Below are positions 1 to 8,266 of a DNA stretch of 64,000 nt, piece after piece. Under the pieces are notes generated by a model. That model saw nothing but the letters and a program-made list of their open reading frames with translations, was not told the DNA's origin and ran no database searches. The position numbers and the translations under genes are program-made. Origin of the DNA: an uncultured Burkholderiales bacterium. GTDB lineage: Bacteria; Pseudomonadota; Gammaproteobacteria; Burkholderiales; Burkholderiaceae. Position 1 is the stretch's first letter; each line of letters begins with the position of its first letter. The DNA lies in assembly GCA_946480465.1 (NCBI GenBank), contig CAMLJY010000022.1, positions 20,454 to 84,453 on the forward strand, in the 5' to 3' direction.

Positions 1-278
1 GGACGCCGGCGCCCTGGTTGTGGCTGCTGGGCATGGGACTGCTGCACACGGCGCTGATGTACATCCTGTTGTACGCGGCCATCCAGAACCTGCCGACGCC
101 ACGGGTCGCGGTGCTGTCCTTCATCTATCCGGCGGTGGCGCTGGCGGTGGACCACGCGTTCTACGGCCAGCAGCTGGGGGCCTGGCAGTGGCTGGGCATC
201 GGCCTGATCGCGCTGGGCAACCTGGGCGTCAACCTGGGCTGGAATCCGCTGCGGCGCGGCGAGGCGGCGCGTGCCTAG
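1..278 (+). CDS. EamA/DMT family transporter, C-terminal end (partial)
   Basis: Only about 91 codons are present (the reading phase begins at base 3), so the gene starts before the window. The visible part is strongly hydrophobic. It contains the 'PRVAVLSFIYP' helix and a closing helix 'WLGIGLIALGNLGVN' followed by a short basic tail, the usual end of the second EamA repeat in drug/metabolite transporters of the inner membrane. Substrate cannot be told. A second, complete member of the family lies at 18207-19166 but is not adjacent. The family call is fairly secure; everything beyond it is unknown because the N-terminal half is missing. Confidence 0.8.
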   Translation, partial: TPAPWLWLLGMGLLHTALMYILLYAAIQNLPTPRVAVLSFIYPAVALAVDHAFYGQQLGAWQWLGIGLIALGNLGVNLGWNPLRRGEAARA

Positions 279-350
279 CTCGCGAAAAGCGCGGCCATCG
301 TTCCGGAGCGGAGCGGGGCGGGGCGGAGTGGAGCGGGCCGGGGCGGCGCG

Positions 351-405
351 GCACGGCACGGCACGGCACGGCACGGCACGGCACGGCACGGCACGGCGGA
401 TGGCG
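351..405. repeat. Tandem 5-bp repeat, GCACG x 11
   Basis: Eleven uninterrupted copies of GCACG lie between the transporter end and the next gene, preceded by a G-rich stretch (about 306-346) of GAGCGG/GGGCGG variants. A perfect pentamer array like this can change copy number by slipped-strand pairing. It sits about 120 bp upstream of the next start codon, so it is not in the coding frame. Confidence 0.95.
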
Positions 406-480
406 TCTTGTCCGACGTGGCGCGGCAGGGCTCTCCGACGCCGTGCCGCCGCGGCGGGCATTAGCCTGGGGCATCCCACT

Positions 481-510
481 CCCGCCCTTTCCCGCCCTTT
501 CCCGCCCTTT
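481..510. repeat. Tandem 10-bp repeat, CCCGCCCTTT x 3
   Basis: Three perfect copies of CCCGCCCTTT end 12 bases before the ATG at 523, so they occupy the place where a ribosome binding site would be expected. No clear Shine-Dalgarno sequence is seen there on the plus strand. Confidence 0.9.
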
Positions 511-522
511 CCCGGACGCACC

Positions 523-1473
523 ATGAACAGCCCCCGCCAGGCGACCCCGGCCCGCCTCGCCTCCACGCTTCGCTCTTCGATGCCCCGCGCGCCGGCACCG
601 CGGCTGTTGCGCCCGGTGCTGGCGGCGCTGCTGGCCGGCGCCACGGCCGCCACCACGCTGCCGGCGCGGGCCGACGCTGGCGCGGCACTGCGCCAGCGCC
701 ACGAGGAACTGCGCCCGGCGCTGTCCGGCAGCCCCTTCGGCCGGCCGCTGGTGTTGTCGTCCGTCGACTCCGCCAGCCGGCCGCAGGGCGAGGTGCACGC
801 GGTCATCCGGCATCCGTTCGGCCGCGTGGCCGAGGCGATGCAGCGCCCTGAAGCCTGGTGCGAAGTGATGATGCTGCAGACCAACATCAAGCGCTGCGGC
901 AGCACCCGGGATGGGCTGCGCGTGGCGATCGCGCGGCGCCACGACCAGCCGGCGGAGTCCGCGTACCAGGTCGATTTCGCGCTGCGCGTGCGCGATGCCG
1001 GCAGCACGCACCTGCTGGTCGAGATCGCCGCCGACGCCGGGCCGCTCGGCACCAGCGATTACAGGTTGTCGTTCGAAGCCGTCCCACTGGACGCGGGGCA
1101 GAGCTTCGTGCGCATGTCCTACGGCTACTCCGCCGGCGTGGCGGCACGGCTGGCGTCGCAGGCCTACCTGTCGACGTCGGGGCGTGACAAGGTGGGCTTC
1201 AGCATCGTCGGGCGCGACGACGGCGGGCGGCCGGTGCTGGTCGGCGGCAGCCGTGGCGTCGCCGAGCGCAACACGATGCGTTACTACCTGGCGCTGGAAG
1301 CGGTGCTGGCCTCGCTGGCGCTGCCGCCGGGACAGCGCGCCGAGCGCCGCCTGCGGGACTGGCATGCCGCGGTGGAGCGCCATCCGAGGCAACTGCACGA
1401 GATGTCGCGCGAGGACTACCTGGCGATGAAGCGGCGCGAACTGCAGGCCAGCGGCGGCGAACGGCAGGGTTGA
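523..1473 (+). CDS. Exported SRPBCC/START-like protein of unknown function
   Basis: A 316-residue protein with an arginine-rich N-terminus, a hydrophobic core (about 30-45) and a likely signal-peptidase site after ALPARA-type residues near 50, so it should be periplasmic. The mature part begins with a polar helix, then a stretch around 'VIRHPFGRVAEAMQRPEAWCEVM' that resembles the start of SRPBCC/START lipid- or ligand-binding folds, followed by alternating strands. I do not recognise a catalytic motif. ATG 523 has a poor ribosome site; ATG 580 is an alternative that gives a shorter, more typical signal peptide. The upstream region carries two tandem arrays (351-405, 481-510). The fold call is an inference from pattern only. 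Confidence 0.6.
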   Translation: MNSPRQATPARLASTLRSSMPRAPAPRLLRPVLAALLAGATAATTLPARADAGAALRQRHEELRPALSGSPFGRPLVLSSVDSASRPQGEVHAVIRHPFGRVAEAMQRPEAWCEVMMLQTNIKRCGSTRDGLRVAIARRHDQPAESAYQVDFALRVRDAGSTHLLVEIAADAGPLGTSDYRLSFEAVPLDAGQSFVRMSYGYSAGVAARLASQAYLSTSGRDKVGFSIVGRDDGGRPVLVGGSRGVAERNTMRYYLALEAVLASLALPPGQRAERRLRDWHAAVERHPRQLHEMSREDYLAMKRRELQASGGERQG

Positions 1474-1512
1474 CCGGCAGGGCTGAACGGCAGGGGCTGA
1501 ACGGCAGGGGCG
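1459..1512. repeat. Degenerate 14-bp repeat at the end of a gene
   Basis: About four imperfect copies of a unit near CTGAACGGCAGGGG run across the last codons and stop of the 523-1473 gene. The last two copies are almost identical. Together with the arrays at 351 and 481 this makes a repeat-flanked gene. Confidence 0.7.
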
Positions 1513-1648
1513 AGCGGCCGAGCGCGGCCCGTCGGAACGGCCGGCGTCCGCGGCGCCGCACCCCCGTCCGGCGCGCAGGCCCCCCCACGCGATGCAAACC
1601 CCCGGCGGGCCGCGTCCTTTCGGCGCTGGGCCGGCAGCCGCCCGCGCC

Positions 1649-1921
1649 TCAGCCCGGCAGCTCCAGCACGAACACCATGCCCAGCACGCCAATCGACAGC
1701 GTCCGGTCCTTGACCGTGGTGTACGAGGCCACGCCCAGCGAGTGGTAGGTCGAGGCGAAGGCCGCCAGCGCGCCGACGCCCAGGGCGCCGGCCAGGGGGC
1801 TGCGTTCGGCCACCGCGGCGCGGATTTTTTCGCGGTGCCGCTCCGGCGAGGGGTTCAGCACCATGGCCGCCGCGACCAGCGCAGCACCGGAGGCGACCGA
1901 GATCAACTTTCCTTTTGGCAT
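1649..1921 (-). CDS. Small conserved-looking membrane protein
   Basis: A 90-residue protein with an N-terminal hydrophobic segment (about 8-21, 'VASGAALVAAAMVL'), then 'NPSPERHREKI', a central hydrophobic stretch (about 43-56) and a hydrophobic C-terminal end (about 75-88). Two or three membrane passes are likely. The pattern of an N-terminal helix followed by NPS/TxExHRxxI recurs in small DUF-type inner-membrane proteins, but I cannot give a function. It is divergent from the large regulator starting at 2008 (86 bp between them), so the two may share a control region. Confidence 0.65.
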   Translation of the reverse strand: MPKGKLISVASGAALVAAAMVLNPSPERHREKIRAAVAERSPLAGALGVGALAAFASTYHSLGVASYTTVKDRTLSIGVLGMVFVLELPG

Positions 1922-2007
1922 GGTGAGGCTCCCGTCCCAGGCATGGATCGTAGTGATTTAATGGCCGGACAAGGCTTTTCCCCGTTCAACGCCCCTGAGG
2001 GAGGGTC

Positions 2008-4104
2008 GTGCAACAGACGTGGCGTTTCGGCAAGTTCGAGGTCCGGCCGGACGAACGCTCGCTTCGCGTGCAAGGCGAGCCCGTCGGGCTGGGGGCCCGG
2101 GCTTTCGACGTGCTGCTGGCGCTGATCCAGCGGCGCGACCGCGTCGTCACGAAGAACGAATTGCTCGACCTGGTCTGGCCCGGCGTGGTGGTCGAGGAGA
2201 ACAACCTCACCGTCCAGATCCATTCGCTGCGCAAGGTGTTGGGCACCGGGGCGATCGCCACCATCGCCGGCCGTGGCTACCGTTTCGTGCTGCAGCCGGC
2301 CGAGGCGCTGCTGCCGCCGCGGGACGACCTGCCGGAAGCCGGCGACCGCATCGAGCGGCGCCTGGCCACCATCGCCTTCGCGCAGCTCGTCGGCTGGGTC
2401 GACGAGCTGGTGCGCGACCCCACCGCCGCCGTGGGCGCGTGGAAATCCGCCCGCAGCACCTTGATCGAGAACACCGTGCCCAACTTCGGCGGCCGCGTGC
2501 TCGACCTGTCGCCGCAAGGCGTGGCGCTGGAGTTCCGCAGCGCGGTCGAGGCGGTGCTGTGGGCGCTGGAGCTGCAGGACCGGCTGGCCGAGCGGCGCGC
2601 CGCCGGCTCAACGCTGCGGCTGCGCGTGGGGCTGTGCGTCGAGGACGTGGTCGTCGACGAGGGCAAGCTGATCGGCGAAGGCGTGCAATGGGCCGCGCGC
2701 ATCGCCGAGGTCGGTGCGGCCGACCAGGTGCTGACCGACGACAGCGTCACCCGCTTCGTGCAGCGGCGCGCGCCGGTGCGCTTCAGCGCACTGTCCGTGC
2801 CCGACGGCGCGGTGCGCGAGGCGCTGGCGCACGGCTTGCGCGATCGGCCGCTTGCGGTGTATCGCGTCGAACGCGCGAGCGAGCCGGCCTCGGCCGGGGC
2901 GATCGCGATCGACCTGGCCTGGGGCGCGCGGCCCAGCGTGGCGGTGCTGCCGTTCTCGACCGAAGGCGACCCGTACTTCGGCGACGGCATGACCGAGGAG
3001 ATCGTGACCTCGCTGTCGCTGAACCGCGGCCTGCTGGTGATCTCGCGCAATTCAACGCTGCGCTACCGCGGCAGCGCACGGCCGCTGGGCGAGGTCGCGG
3101 CCGAGCTGGGCGTGCGTTACCTCATCGTCGGTGCGGTGCGGCGCAACAAGCACCAGCTGCGCATCAGCGCCGAGCTGGTGGACGCGACCACCAACCGCAT
3201 CATCTGGGCCGAGCGCTTCGACGGCGAGGACAAGGACCTGTTCGGCTTCCAGGCGCAGATCGCCTCGGCCATCGCCGCGGCGATCGACCCGCACGTGCAG
3301 CAGGCCGAGATCGCGCGCGCGAGCGCCGCACCGACGGAGAACCTGTCGGCCTACGACCACGTGCTGCGCGGCATGGCGCTGACCAACATCTTCCGGGACG
3401 AGGAATTCCAGCGCGCCGGCGAGCATTTCCGCCGCGCGATCGAACTCGACCCGCGTTACGCCCAGGCCCATGCGCACCTGGCCTGGTGGCACAACCTCAG
3501 GGTGGGGGAAGGCCGAAGCCCGGAATCGGATGAAGATGGCCGTCTGGCCGAAGAGCATGCGCAGCTGGCGGTGTCGCTGGACCCGCGCGACGCGCTGGTG
3601 CTGTCGGTCCAGGGGCACATCCAGTCCTTCATCCGGCGGCGGTTCTCGGTGGCGATGGAATTGTTCGATCAGGCCTTGACGGTCAATCCCAACTGCGCGG
3701 TGGCATGGGCGCGCAGCGGCACCACGCTGGCCTACATGGGCCGCGGCGACGAAGCGCTGCAGCGCGTGAACAACGCGCTGCGCCTGAGCCCCTTCGATCC
3801 GCTGGACTATGCCTTCTACACGACGAACGGCACGGCCGCGCTGGTGGCCGGCCGGCTCGACGAGGCCGTGGCGTGGCTGGCCAAGGCGCGCCGCCGCAAC
3901 GACGGCTACCGCGCGGCGCTGCGCCTGCACATCGCCGCGCTGGCGATGGCCGGCGAGCTGGACGAGGCGCGCGCGCTCGCCGCCGAGTTCCGGCAGCTGG
4001 AACCGGGTTTCCGCGTGGCGACCTTCGGCAGCTTCTACCCGCTGTGCGAGCCGCACCTGGGCCGGCTGCTCGACGCGCTGCGTCTGGCCGGCCTGCCCGG
4101 CTGA
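2008..4104 (+). CDS. wHTH regulator with dead cyclase-like, TolB-like and TPR domains
   Basis: A 698-residue cytoplasmic regulator. Residues 1-98 form an OmpR/CadC-type winged helix (ending 'IAGRGYRF'). Residues about 118-290 align in pattern with class III nucleotide cyclase domains, but the two metal-binding aspartates are replaced (Q126 in 'FAQLVGW', Q170 in 'SPQG'), so it should not make cyclic nucleotide. A TolB/FlgO-like segment follows ('VAVLPFSTEG...DGMTEEI', about 313-420), then TPR-like helices to the end. No membrane segment is seen, unlike CadC. The GTG start at 2008 is preceded by GAGGGAGGG. It lies 41 bp before the PAP2 gene and may be co-transcribed with it. DNA binding is well supported; target genes are unknown. 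Confidence 0.85.
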   Translation: MQQTWRFGKFEVRPDERSLRVQGEPVGLGARAFDVLLALIQRRDRVVTKNELLDLVWPGVVVEENNLTVQIHSLRKVLGTGAIATIAGRGYRFVLQPAEALLPPRDDLPEAGDRIERRLATIAFAQLVGWVDELVRDPTAAVGAWKSARSTLIENTVPNFGGRVLDLSPQGVALEFRSAVEAVLWALELQDRLAERRAAGSTLRLRVGLCVEDVVVDEGKLIGEGVQWAARIAEVGAADQVLTDDSVTRFVQRRAPVRFSALSVPDGAVREALAHGLRDRPLAVYRVERASEPASAGAIAIDLAWGARPSVAVLPFSTEGDPYFGDGMTEEIVTSLSLNRGLLVISRNSTLRYRGSARPLGEVAAELGVRYLIVGAVRRNKHQLRISAELVDATTNRIIWAERFDGEDKDLFGFQAQIASAIAAAIDPHVQQAEIARASAAPTENLSAYDHVLRGMALTNIFRDEEFQRAGEHFRRAIELDPRYAQAHAHLAWWHNLRVGEGRSPESDEDGRLAEEHAQLAVSLDPRDALVLSVQGHIQSFIRRRFSVAMELFDQALTVNPNCAVAWARSGTTLAYMGRGDEALQRVNNALRLSPFDPLDYAFYTTNGTAALVAGRLDEAVAWLAKARRRNDGYRAALRLHIAALAMAGELDEARALAAEFRQLEPGFRVATFGSFYPLCEPHLGRLLDALRLAGLPG

Positions 4105-4145
4105 GCATCCCATCAACTCGATCGCGACAGGAGCGGAGGCGACAC

Positions 4146-5465
4146 ATGGGCTACGGACAGGGCCAAGGGCAGGGTTTGGGGCAAGGGCAAGGGCAAGGGC
4201 AGGGTCAAGGACAGGGCCAAGGACAAGGACAAGGGCAGGGGCAGGGCCAGGGCCAGGGCCAGGGCCAGGGCCAGGGCCAGGGCCAGGGCCAGGGCCAGGG
4301 CCAGGGGCAAGGCCTGGGTCAAGGGCAGGGTTTCGGGGATTGGCTGGGCGGCCGCACCGGAGCCGGCGGCGCCACGGGAACCGGGTATCTTGGTGGTTAT
4401 GGCTACGTGCCGCGCAGTGCCTACGCGACGCCGGCCGACCTGGACCTGAAGCCCTGGACGGCCGAATTCACCACAGAGAACGGTGATCCGGCCTACCCGC
4501 TGGAATGCTGGCTCAACCCCTACCTGGATCCCGCCGCGCCGCTGGAATGGCGGGTCGAGGACTGGGACCCCGCGCTGCGCTTCTGGGACCTGCCGTTCGA
4601 TTCCACGCTCACCGAATGGCTGCAGGACCTGGACCTGTCGGCGGCCTCGGTGCAGGCTGCGCGCGAGTTCGCCGGCCAGCATGCACGCTGGGCCTACACC
4701 GGGCTGGACCGCGACGCGCTGGCCGGCCAGCTGGTCGCCGCCGGCTGGCTGGACGAGGCCAGCGACCTGCAGTGGCGCCTGTTGGGCGACCAGTCGAACG
4801 CCGCGGCGGCCTGGCAGGCGATCCAGCTGGAGCTGGGCACGTTGGGCGACCACATGCAGGACACGCGTGCGCGCTACCTGAACGAGGCGTGGGCCCAGGC
4901 CGATGGCATTCCGGGATATTTCCTGCACGTGCTGGGCATCGACCGCGACAGCAAGCCGTGGACGATGCAACTGATCCGCTGCGGCCTGGCGATCGGCAAC
5001 CTGGCCTACATGCACTACAAGTCGCGCTTCCGCCGCCCGCGGCCGTCCTTCCTGGCCCCGGGGCTGGTACCGCCGTTCGGCCCGCCACGACATCCGGCTT
5101 TTCCGAGCGGGCATTCCTTCCTCGGCCACTTCATCGCGCTGCTGCTGTTGGAAATCGACGGCGTGGCCCAGCGTTTCGGCGTGGGCATGGACATGAACGG
5201 GAACGTGGGCGTGCAAACCAGCTTCGCGGACATCAGCGGCAACGACCCGCTGGGCGGCGTGCTGTTCTGGCTGGCCGAGCGGCTGGGCGTGTCGCGCGAG
5301 CGCATCGGCGTGCACTACCCGAGCGACACCCGCGCCGGCCGCCACCTGGCCGGCGGCATCTGGAACGCCCTGTTCAACGACAACAACGCCGCCACCCGGC
5401 TGGTGGTGCCCACGCTGCACCTGGTGCTGAACCGGGCGCGCGCCGAATGGGTTCGCAGCCCCTGA
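4146..5465 (+). CDS. PAP2/vanadium-haloperoxidase-type phosphatase with Gly-Gln repeat
   Basis: A 439-residue protein. Residues 4-62 are almost pure Gly-Gln dipeptides, broken only by Leu at 11 and 57. The rest carries the three signature motifs of the PAP2/haloperoxidase fold: K292-x6-R299-P300, P320-S-G-H323 and S383-R-x5-H390-x3-D394, which supply the phosphate- or vanadate-binding pocket and the catalytic histidines. Insertions between motifs 2 and 3 ('GMDMNGNVGVQTSFADISG') resemble the bacterial haloperoxidase-like branch rather than lipid phosphatases, and no transmembrane helix or signal peptide is seen. The ATG at 4146 has GGAGGCGACAC upstream. Phosphatase versus haloperoxidase activity cannot be told from motifs alone. 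Confidence 0.85.
   Translation: MGYGQGQGQGLGQGQGQGQGQGQGQGQGQGQGQGQGQGQGQGQGQGQGQGQGQGQGLGQGQGFGDWLGGRTGAGGATGTGYLGGYGYVPRSAYATPADLDLKPWTAEFTTENGDPAYPLECWLNPYLDPAAPLEWRVEDWDPALRFWDLPFDSTLTEWLQDLDLSAASVQAAREFAGQHARWAYTGLDRDALAGQLVAAGWLDEASDLQWRLLGDQSNAAAAWQAIQLELGTLGDHMQDTRARYLNEAWAQADGIPGYFLHVLGIDRDSKPWTMQLIRCGLAIGNLAYMHYKSRFRRPRPSFLAPGLVPPFGPPRHPAFPSGHSFLGHFIALLLLEIDGVAQRFGVGMDMNGNVGVQTSFADISGNDPLGGVLFWLAERLGVSRERIGVHYPSDTRAGRHLAGGIWNALFNDNNAATRLVVPTLHLVLNRARAEWVRSP
4149..4330. repeat. Hexanucleotide repeat (GGNCAR/GGGCAG) coding for poly Gly-Gln
   Basis: About 30 copies of a 6-bp unit, with the middle section (about 4237-4306) made of identical GGCCAG units and the flanks of GGACAA, GGGCAA and GGGCAG variants. 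Because the unit is 6 bp, copy number changes would lengthen or shorten the tract without breaking the reading frame. Confidence 0.95.
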
Positions 5466-5510
5466 TCGCACGCGGCTTGCGGCGCTTCGCACGTGGCGTC
5501 CCCGCTTCGA

Positions 5511-5541
5511 CGACATCGGCGCCTCGTGGGCGCCGATGTCG
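5511..5541. terminator. Strong hairpin between convergent genes
   Basis: A 13-bp perfect stem (CGACATCGGCGCC / GGCGCCGATGTCG) with a TCGTG loop lies between the convergent stops at 5465 and 5562. There is no T-run, so it is a bidirectional terminator or transcript-end stabiliser by position and stability, not a textbook intrinsic terminator. Confidence 0.7.
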
Positions 5542-5561
5542 TTGAGGGGGGTCACCGCGCG

Positions 5562-8171
5562 TCAGCTGGGGATGATGCGCAGCCCCATGTTGTTGTCGTT
5601 GGCCACCAGGTCGAGCAGGCGTTCGGCATCGGTCGGTGGCGTCGCGAAGGCACAGGGCAGGGCGGCCAGCGGGTCGCTGTTGGCGCGGTCGCCATCGCAG
5701 CTGGCGATGACGAGCACGACTGCCCCCGGCGCCGCGGCCAGCGGCGACGCGAAGCTGACCGGCTGGATCCCGCCCTCGGGCCCGATGTGCGGCACCGCCA
5801 CCTGGCCGGCCGACACCCAGGCCAGGCCACCCGGCGGCGAGACCCAGGCCGTGACCTCGACGTCCAGCGCCGGCTCGGTACCCCGGTTGCGCACCTGCAC
5901 GTCGATCGTGTTGCCGACCCAGTGGATGGCGCCGGCGCTGGCATGCCAGGGCTGCACGTTGCCGTCGTCCCAGCCCAGCGGCACCGGCGCGTAGCCGCCC
6001 GTCGCGCGATCGCCCTGACCCGGAATGTGAACGTCCACCGCCGGCGGCAGGCCGGGACCTTCGGCCCAGGCAACCGGGGTGGCGGCGTCGTCGACCGCGT
6101 ACAGCCCCTGCTGCTCGAAGGCCCAGCGGATCACCTTGTGCGCGGTGCCGCCGGTGCGCGCCATCGGCCGCTGCGGGCCGGGGGCCCAGGTGGGCAGCAC
6201 GTTCCAGCTGGTCGTGCCGACGTCGGCATCGATCAGCGCGGAGACGAACTGGTCCGCGCTGGCGCTGGGCACCGTGGCGGCCGGGCCGAGCAGCGCGGTC
6301 GCTCGCATCAGCAGGTAGAGCGTGTAGTCGGACGCACGGCGGCGCTGCTCGCCGCGGCCGGCACTGGCGCCGCCCAGTGCCTCGTAGGCGCGGAACAGCG
6401 AGCTGGACAACAGCTGCTCCGCGAAGTAGCCGGTGTAGGCCATCGGCCGGCGCTGCACGCCGGCCAGGCGCCGCGTATTGCGGCGGCCGCACCAGCACCA
6501 GCCGAGCATCGGGTTGCGGTCGTGCCGGCGGCCGGTGCGCACCCAGGGAAAGGTGATGTGGCGCGCCGGCGCCTCCTGCAGGCCCGAGTCGGGATCGGCG
6601 GCGATGGCCGCCATCGCATCGCCGGCGCTGTGGGCGAAGGGCAGCTCGATGTCGCCGGTGCTGGCGTAGCAGAGCACGTGGCCGAATTCATGCCAGGCCC
6701 AGCGCGGGTCGGCCGCCAGGCCCAGCGGCTCGAGCCGTGGGCGGGCCGGGCGTTCGATGGCGCCATGGGTGGTCGATGCGATGCCGAACACCACTTCCAG
6801 CAGCGGCAGCCGGTCGCGCCGGTACGGCTCGTCCAGCGGCAGGGCCTCGCCCGCCAGCTGGACCTGGGCGTTGATGGCGCGGCCGTCGTTCGCGCCGCGC
6901 AGCGCGTCGTGGTGCCGCATCACCAGCGGCAGGCCGGCCAGGCGGAACAGCTGGAGCGGCTGCAGGCCGTAGGCGGTGATGCGTTCGAACAGGGCGGTGC
7001 CGCGCTGCCAGGCATGCAGCGCCCCCAGGTCGTGCGAACGCAGCGCCGGATCGGTGCCGATGGCCACCTGCTGCACCGCCACGTGGGCGGGCCGGCGCAG
7101 GCGGCTCTCGCGCACTTCCACCCAGCGCTCGCCGCTGCCCGCGGGATCGTCCAGCGCCAGCGCGAAGGGGTTCGGCGCGGAGACCGGCAGCCACGCCGGC
7201 GGGTTGCGCAGTGCATCCAGCGCGGCGGCGCCGCGGGTGGGCGCGCGCTGCTGCAGCGTCTCGGCCGGGCCCATCGAAGCGGGGTCGCGTTCGAAGGTGG
7301 AGACCAGGTGGCTGACCAGCTCGAAGCGGTAGTCGGCCTCCACGTGGATGGTGTCGGCCACCAAGCGGCCCGCCTCGTGCCGCAGCGGGATGTGCACGCC
7401 CCAGGCGTAGATGCGCCGCAGCTTGTCGGTCAGCGCGGCGGTGCCGCTGAGGTAGAGCGAGGGCAGCGAGCGCAGCACGCTGAGCCCGTCGATGCTGAGG
7501 GTGTCGAAGCCCAGCGCCTGCGCGATGGGCTCGATGAAGATGTCGATCGGAATGCCGCCTTCGCGCGGGTGGTAGTCGACCTCACCGATGCGCACCGGCT
7601 CGTCCAGGTCGGTCCAGGCCAGGTCCAGCGCCGAGAAGCTGGCGCCCGTGATGCGCACGCGGCGGCGCCCGCCCTGCGGCGGCCCGACGTGGGCCACCAC
7701 CCGCAGGCCGATGCGGCCGCCGTAGCTGGACTGGCCTTCACCTGTGGCCTGCAGCTGGTTGCCCGCCAGCAGCACGCAGGTGTGATCGGCCGCGTCGCCG
7801 GCGCCGCGGCTGAGGCGGAACGACAGCCGGCCGTCCGCCTCGCCGCCTTCGCGCGGGGCCGCGCCCAGCCACGCGAAGCCGCTGCCGCTGCGCGGCTGCA
7901 GGTCCTTGGGGATGCGGCGCAGCGGATCGTCGGCGTCGATGGCTTCGGACAGGCGGGCCAGGTAGCGTTCGGCCAGCGCGAACAGCTCGCCCAGCGCGAA
8001 GCGCTCGTCATGGCCGCTCACATCGCCGGTAAATGGATGGGTCGGGTGACGCACCATCGACACGTGCGGGCGGCCGCTGGCGTCGACGCCGCGTTCGATG
8101 TGCACGGCCGGGGTGTCGGCGGACCAGGCGGGTGCGTCCTTGTCCTTCCGCTTCCTGCTGGGTTCGGTCAT
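5562..8171 (-). CDS. Large protein with HEFGH zinc-protease-like motif, function unknown
   Basis: An 869-residue protein with a very polar, lysine-rich start (MTEPSRKRKDKD) and no signal peptide or membrane helix. H494-E-F-G-H498 within 'AWHEFGHVLCYA' matches the HExxH zinc-binding and catalytic motif of metallopeptidases; a third ligand is not obvious. The C-terminal part ('IDVQVRNRGTEPALDVEVTAWVSP', about 740-800) looks like an Ig-type CARDB/adhesion repeat. The middle part I do not recognise. Start at 8171 was chosen because upstream in-frame sequence is antisense-like and the next gene ends at 8267. It is the last of three minus-strand genes with a LuxR regulator and a histidine kinase upstream. 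Peptidase activity is an inference. Confidence 0.7.
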   Translation of the reverse strand: MTEPSRKRKDKDAPAWSADTPAVHIERGVDASGRPHVSMVRHPTHPFTGDVSGHDERFALGELFALAERYLARLSEAIDADDPLRRIPKDLQPRSGSGFAWLGAAPREGGEADGRLSFRLSRGAGDAADHTCVLLAGNQLQATGEGQSSYGGRIGLRVVAHVGPPQGGRRRVRITGASFSALDLAWTDLDEPVRIGEVDYHPREGGIPIDIFIEPIAQALGFDTLSIDGLSVLRSLPSLYLSGTAALTDKLRRIYAWGVHIPLRHEAGRLVADTIHVEADYRFELVSHLVSTFERDPASMGPAETLQQRAPTRGAAALDALRNPPAWLPVSAPNPFALALDDPAGSGERWVEVRESRLRRPAHVAVQQVAIGTDPALRSHDLGALHAWQRGTALFERITAYGLQPLQLFRLAGLPLVMRHHDALRGANDGRAINAQVQLAGEALPLDEPYRRDRLPLLEVVFGIASTTHGAIERPARPRLEPLGLAADPRWAWHEFGHVLCYASTGDIELPFAHSAGDAMAAIAADPDSGLQEAPARHITFPWVRTGRRHDRNPMLGWCWCGRRNTRRLAGVQRRPMAYTGYFAEQLLSSSLFRAYEALGGASAGRGEQRRRASDYTLYLLMRATALLGPAATVPSASADQFVSALIDADVGTTSWNVLPTWAPGPQRPMARTGGTAHKVIRWAFEQQGLYAVDDAATPVAWAEGPGLPPAVDVHIPGQGDRATGGYAPVPLGWDDGNVQPWHASAGAIHWVGNTIDVQVRNRGTEPALDVEVTAWVSPPGGLAWVSAGQVAVPHIGPEGGIQPVSFASPLAAAPGAVVLVIASCDGDRANSDPLAALPCAFATPPTDAERLLDLVANDNNMGLRIIPS

Positions 8172-8266
8172 GGCGGAGCGCGGCTGGCCGCGCAATTCGG
8201 CTGTTTGTAGCAGAGCCCGGCGGCGCGGCACCCACCGGAATGGGGACGCGCGCACCGGGCCATGGT

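Noticed and set aside
4113..5555. Antisense reading frame with long Leu-Ala repeats
   Set aside because: It is the reverse reading of the Gly-Gln array and the PAP2 gene; the plus-strand frame has intact catalytic motifs.
5493..8210. Long plus-strand open frame
   Set aside because: Antisense to the HEFGH protein, with Arg/Ala/Gly-rich composition and no recognisable domain.
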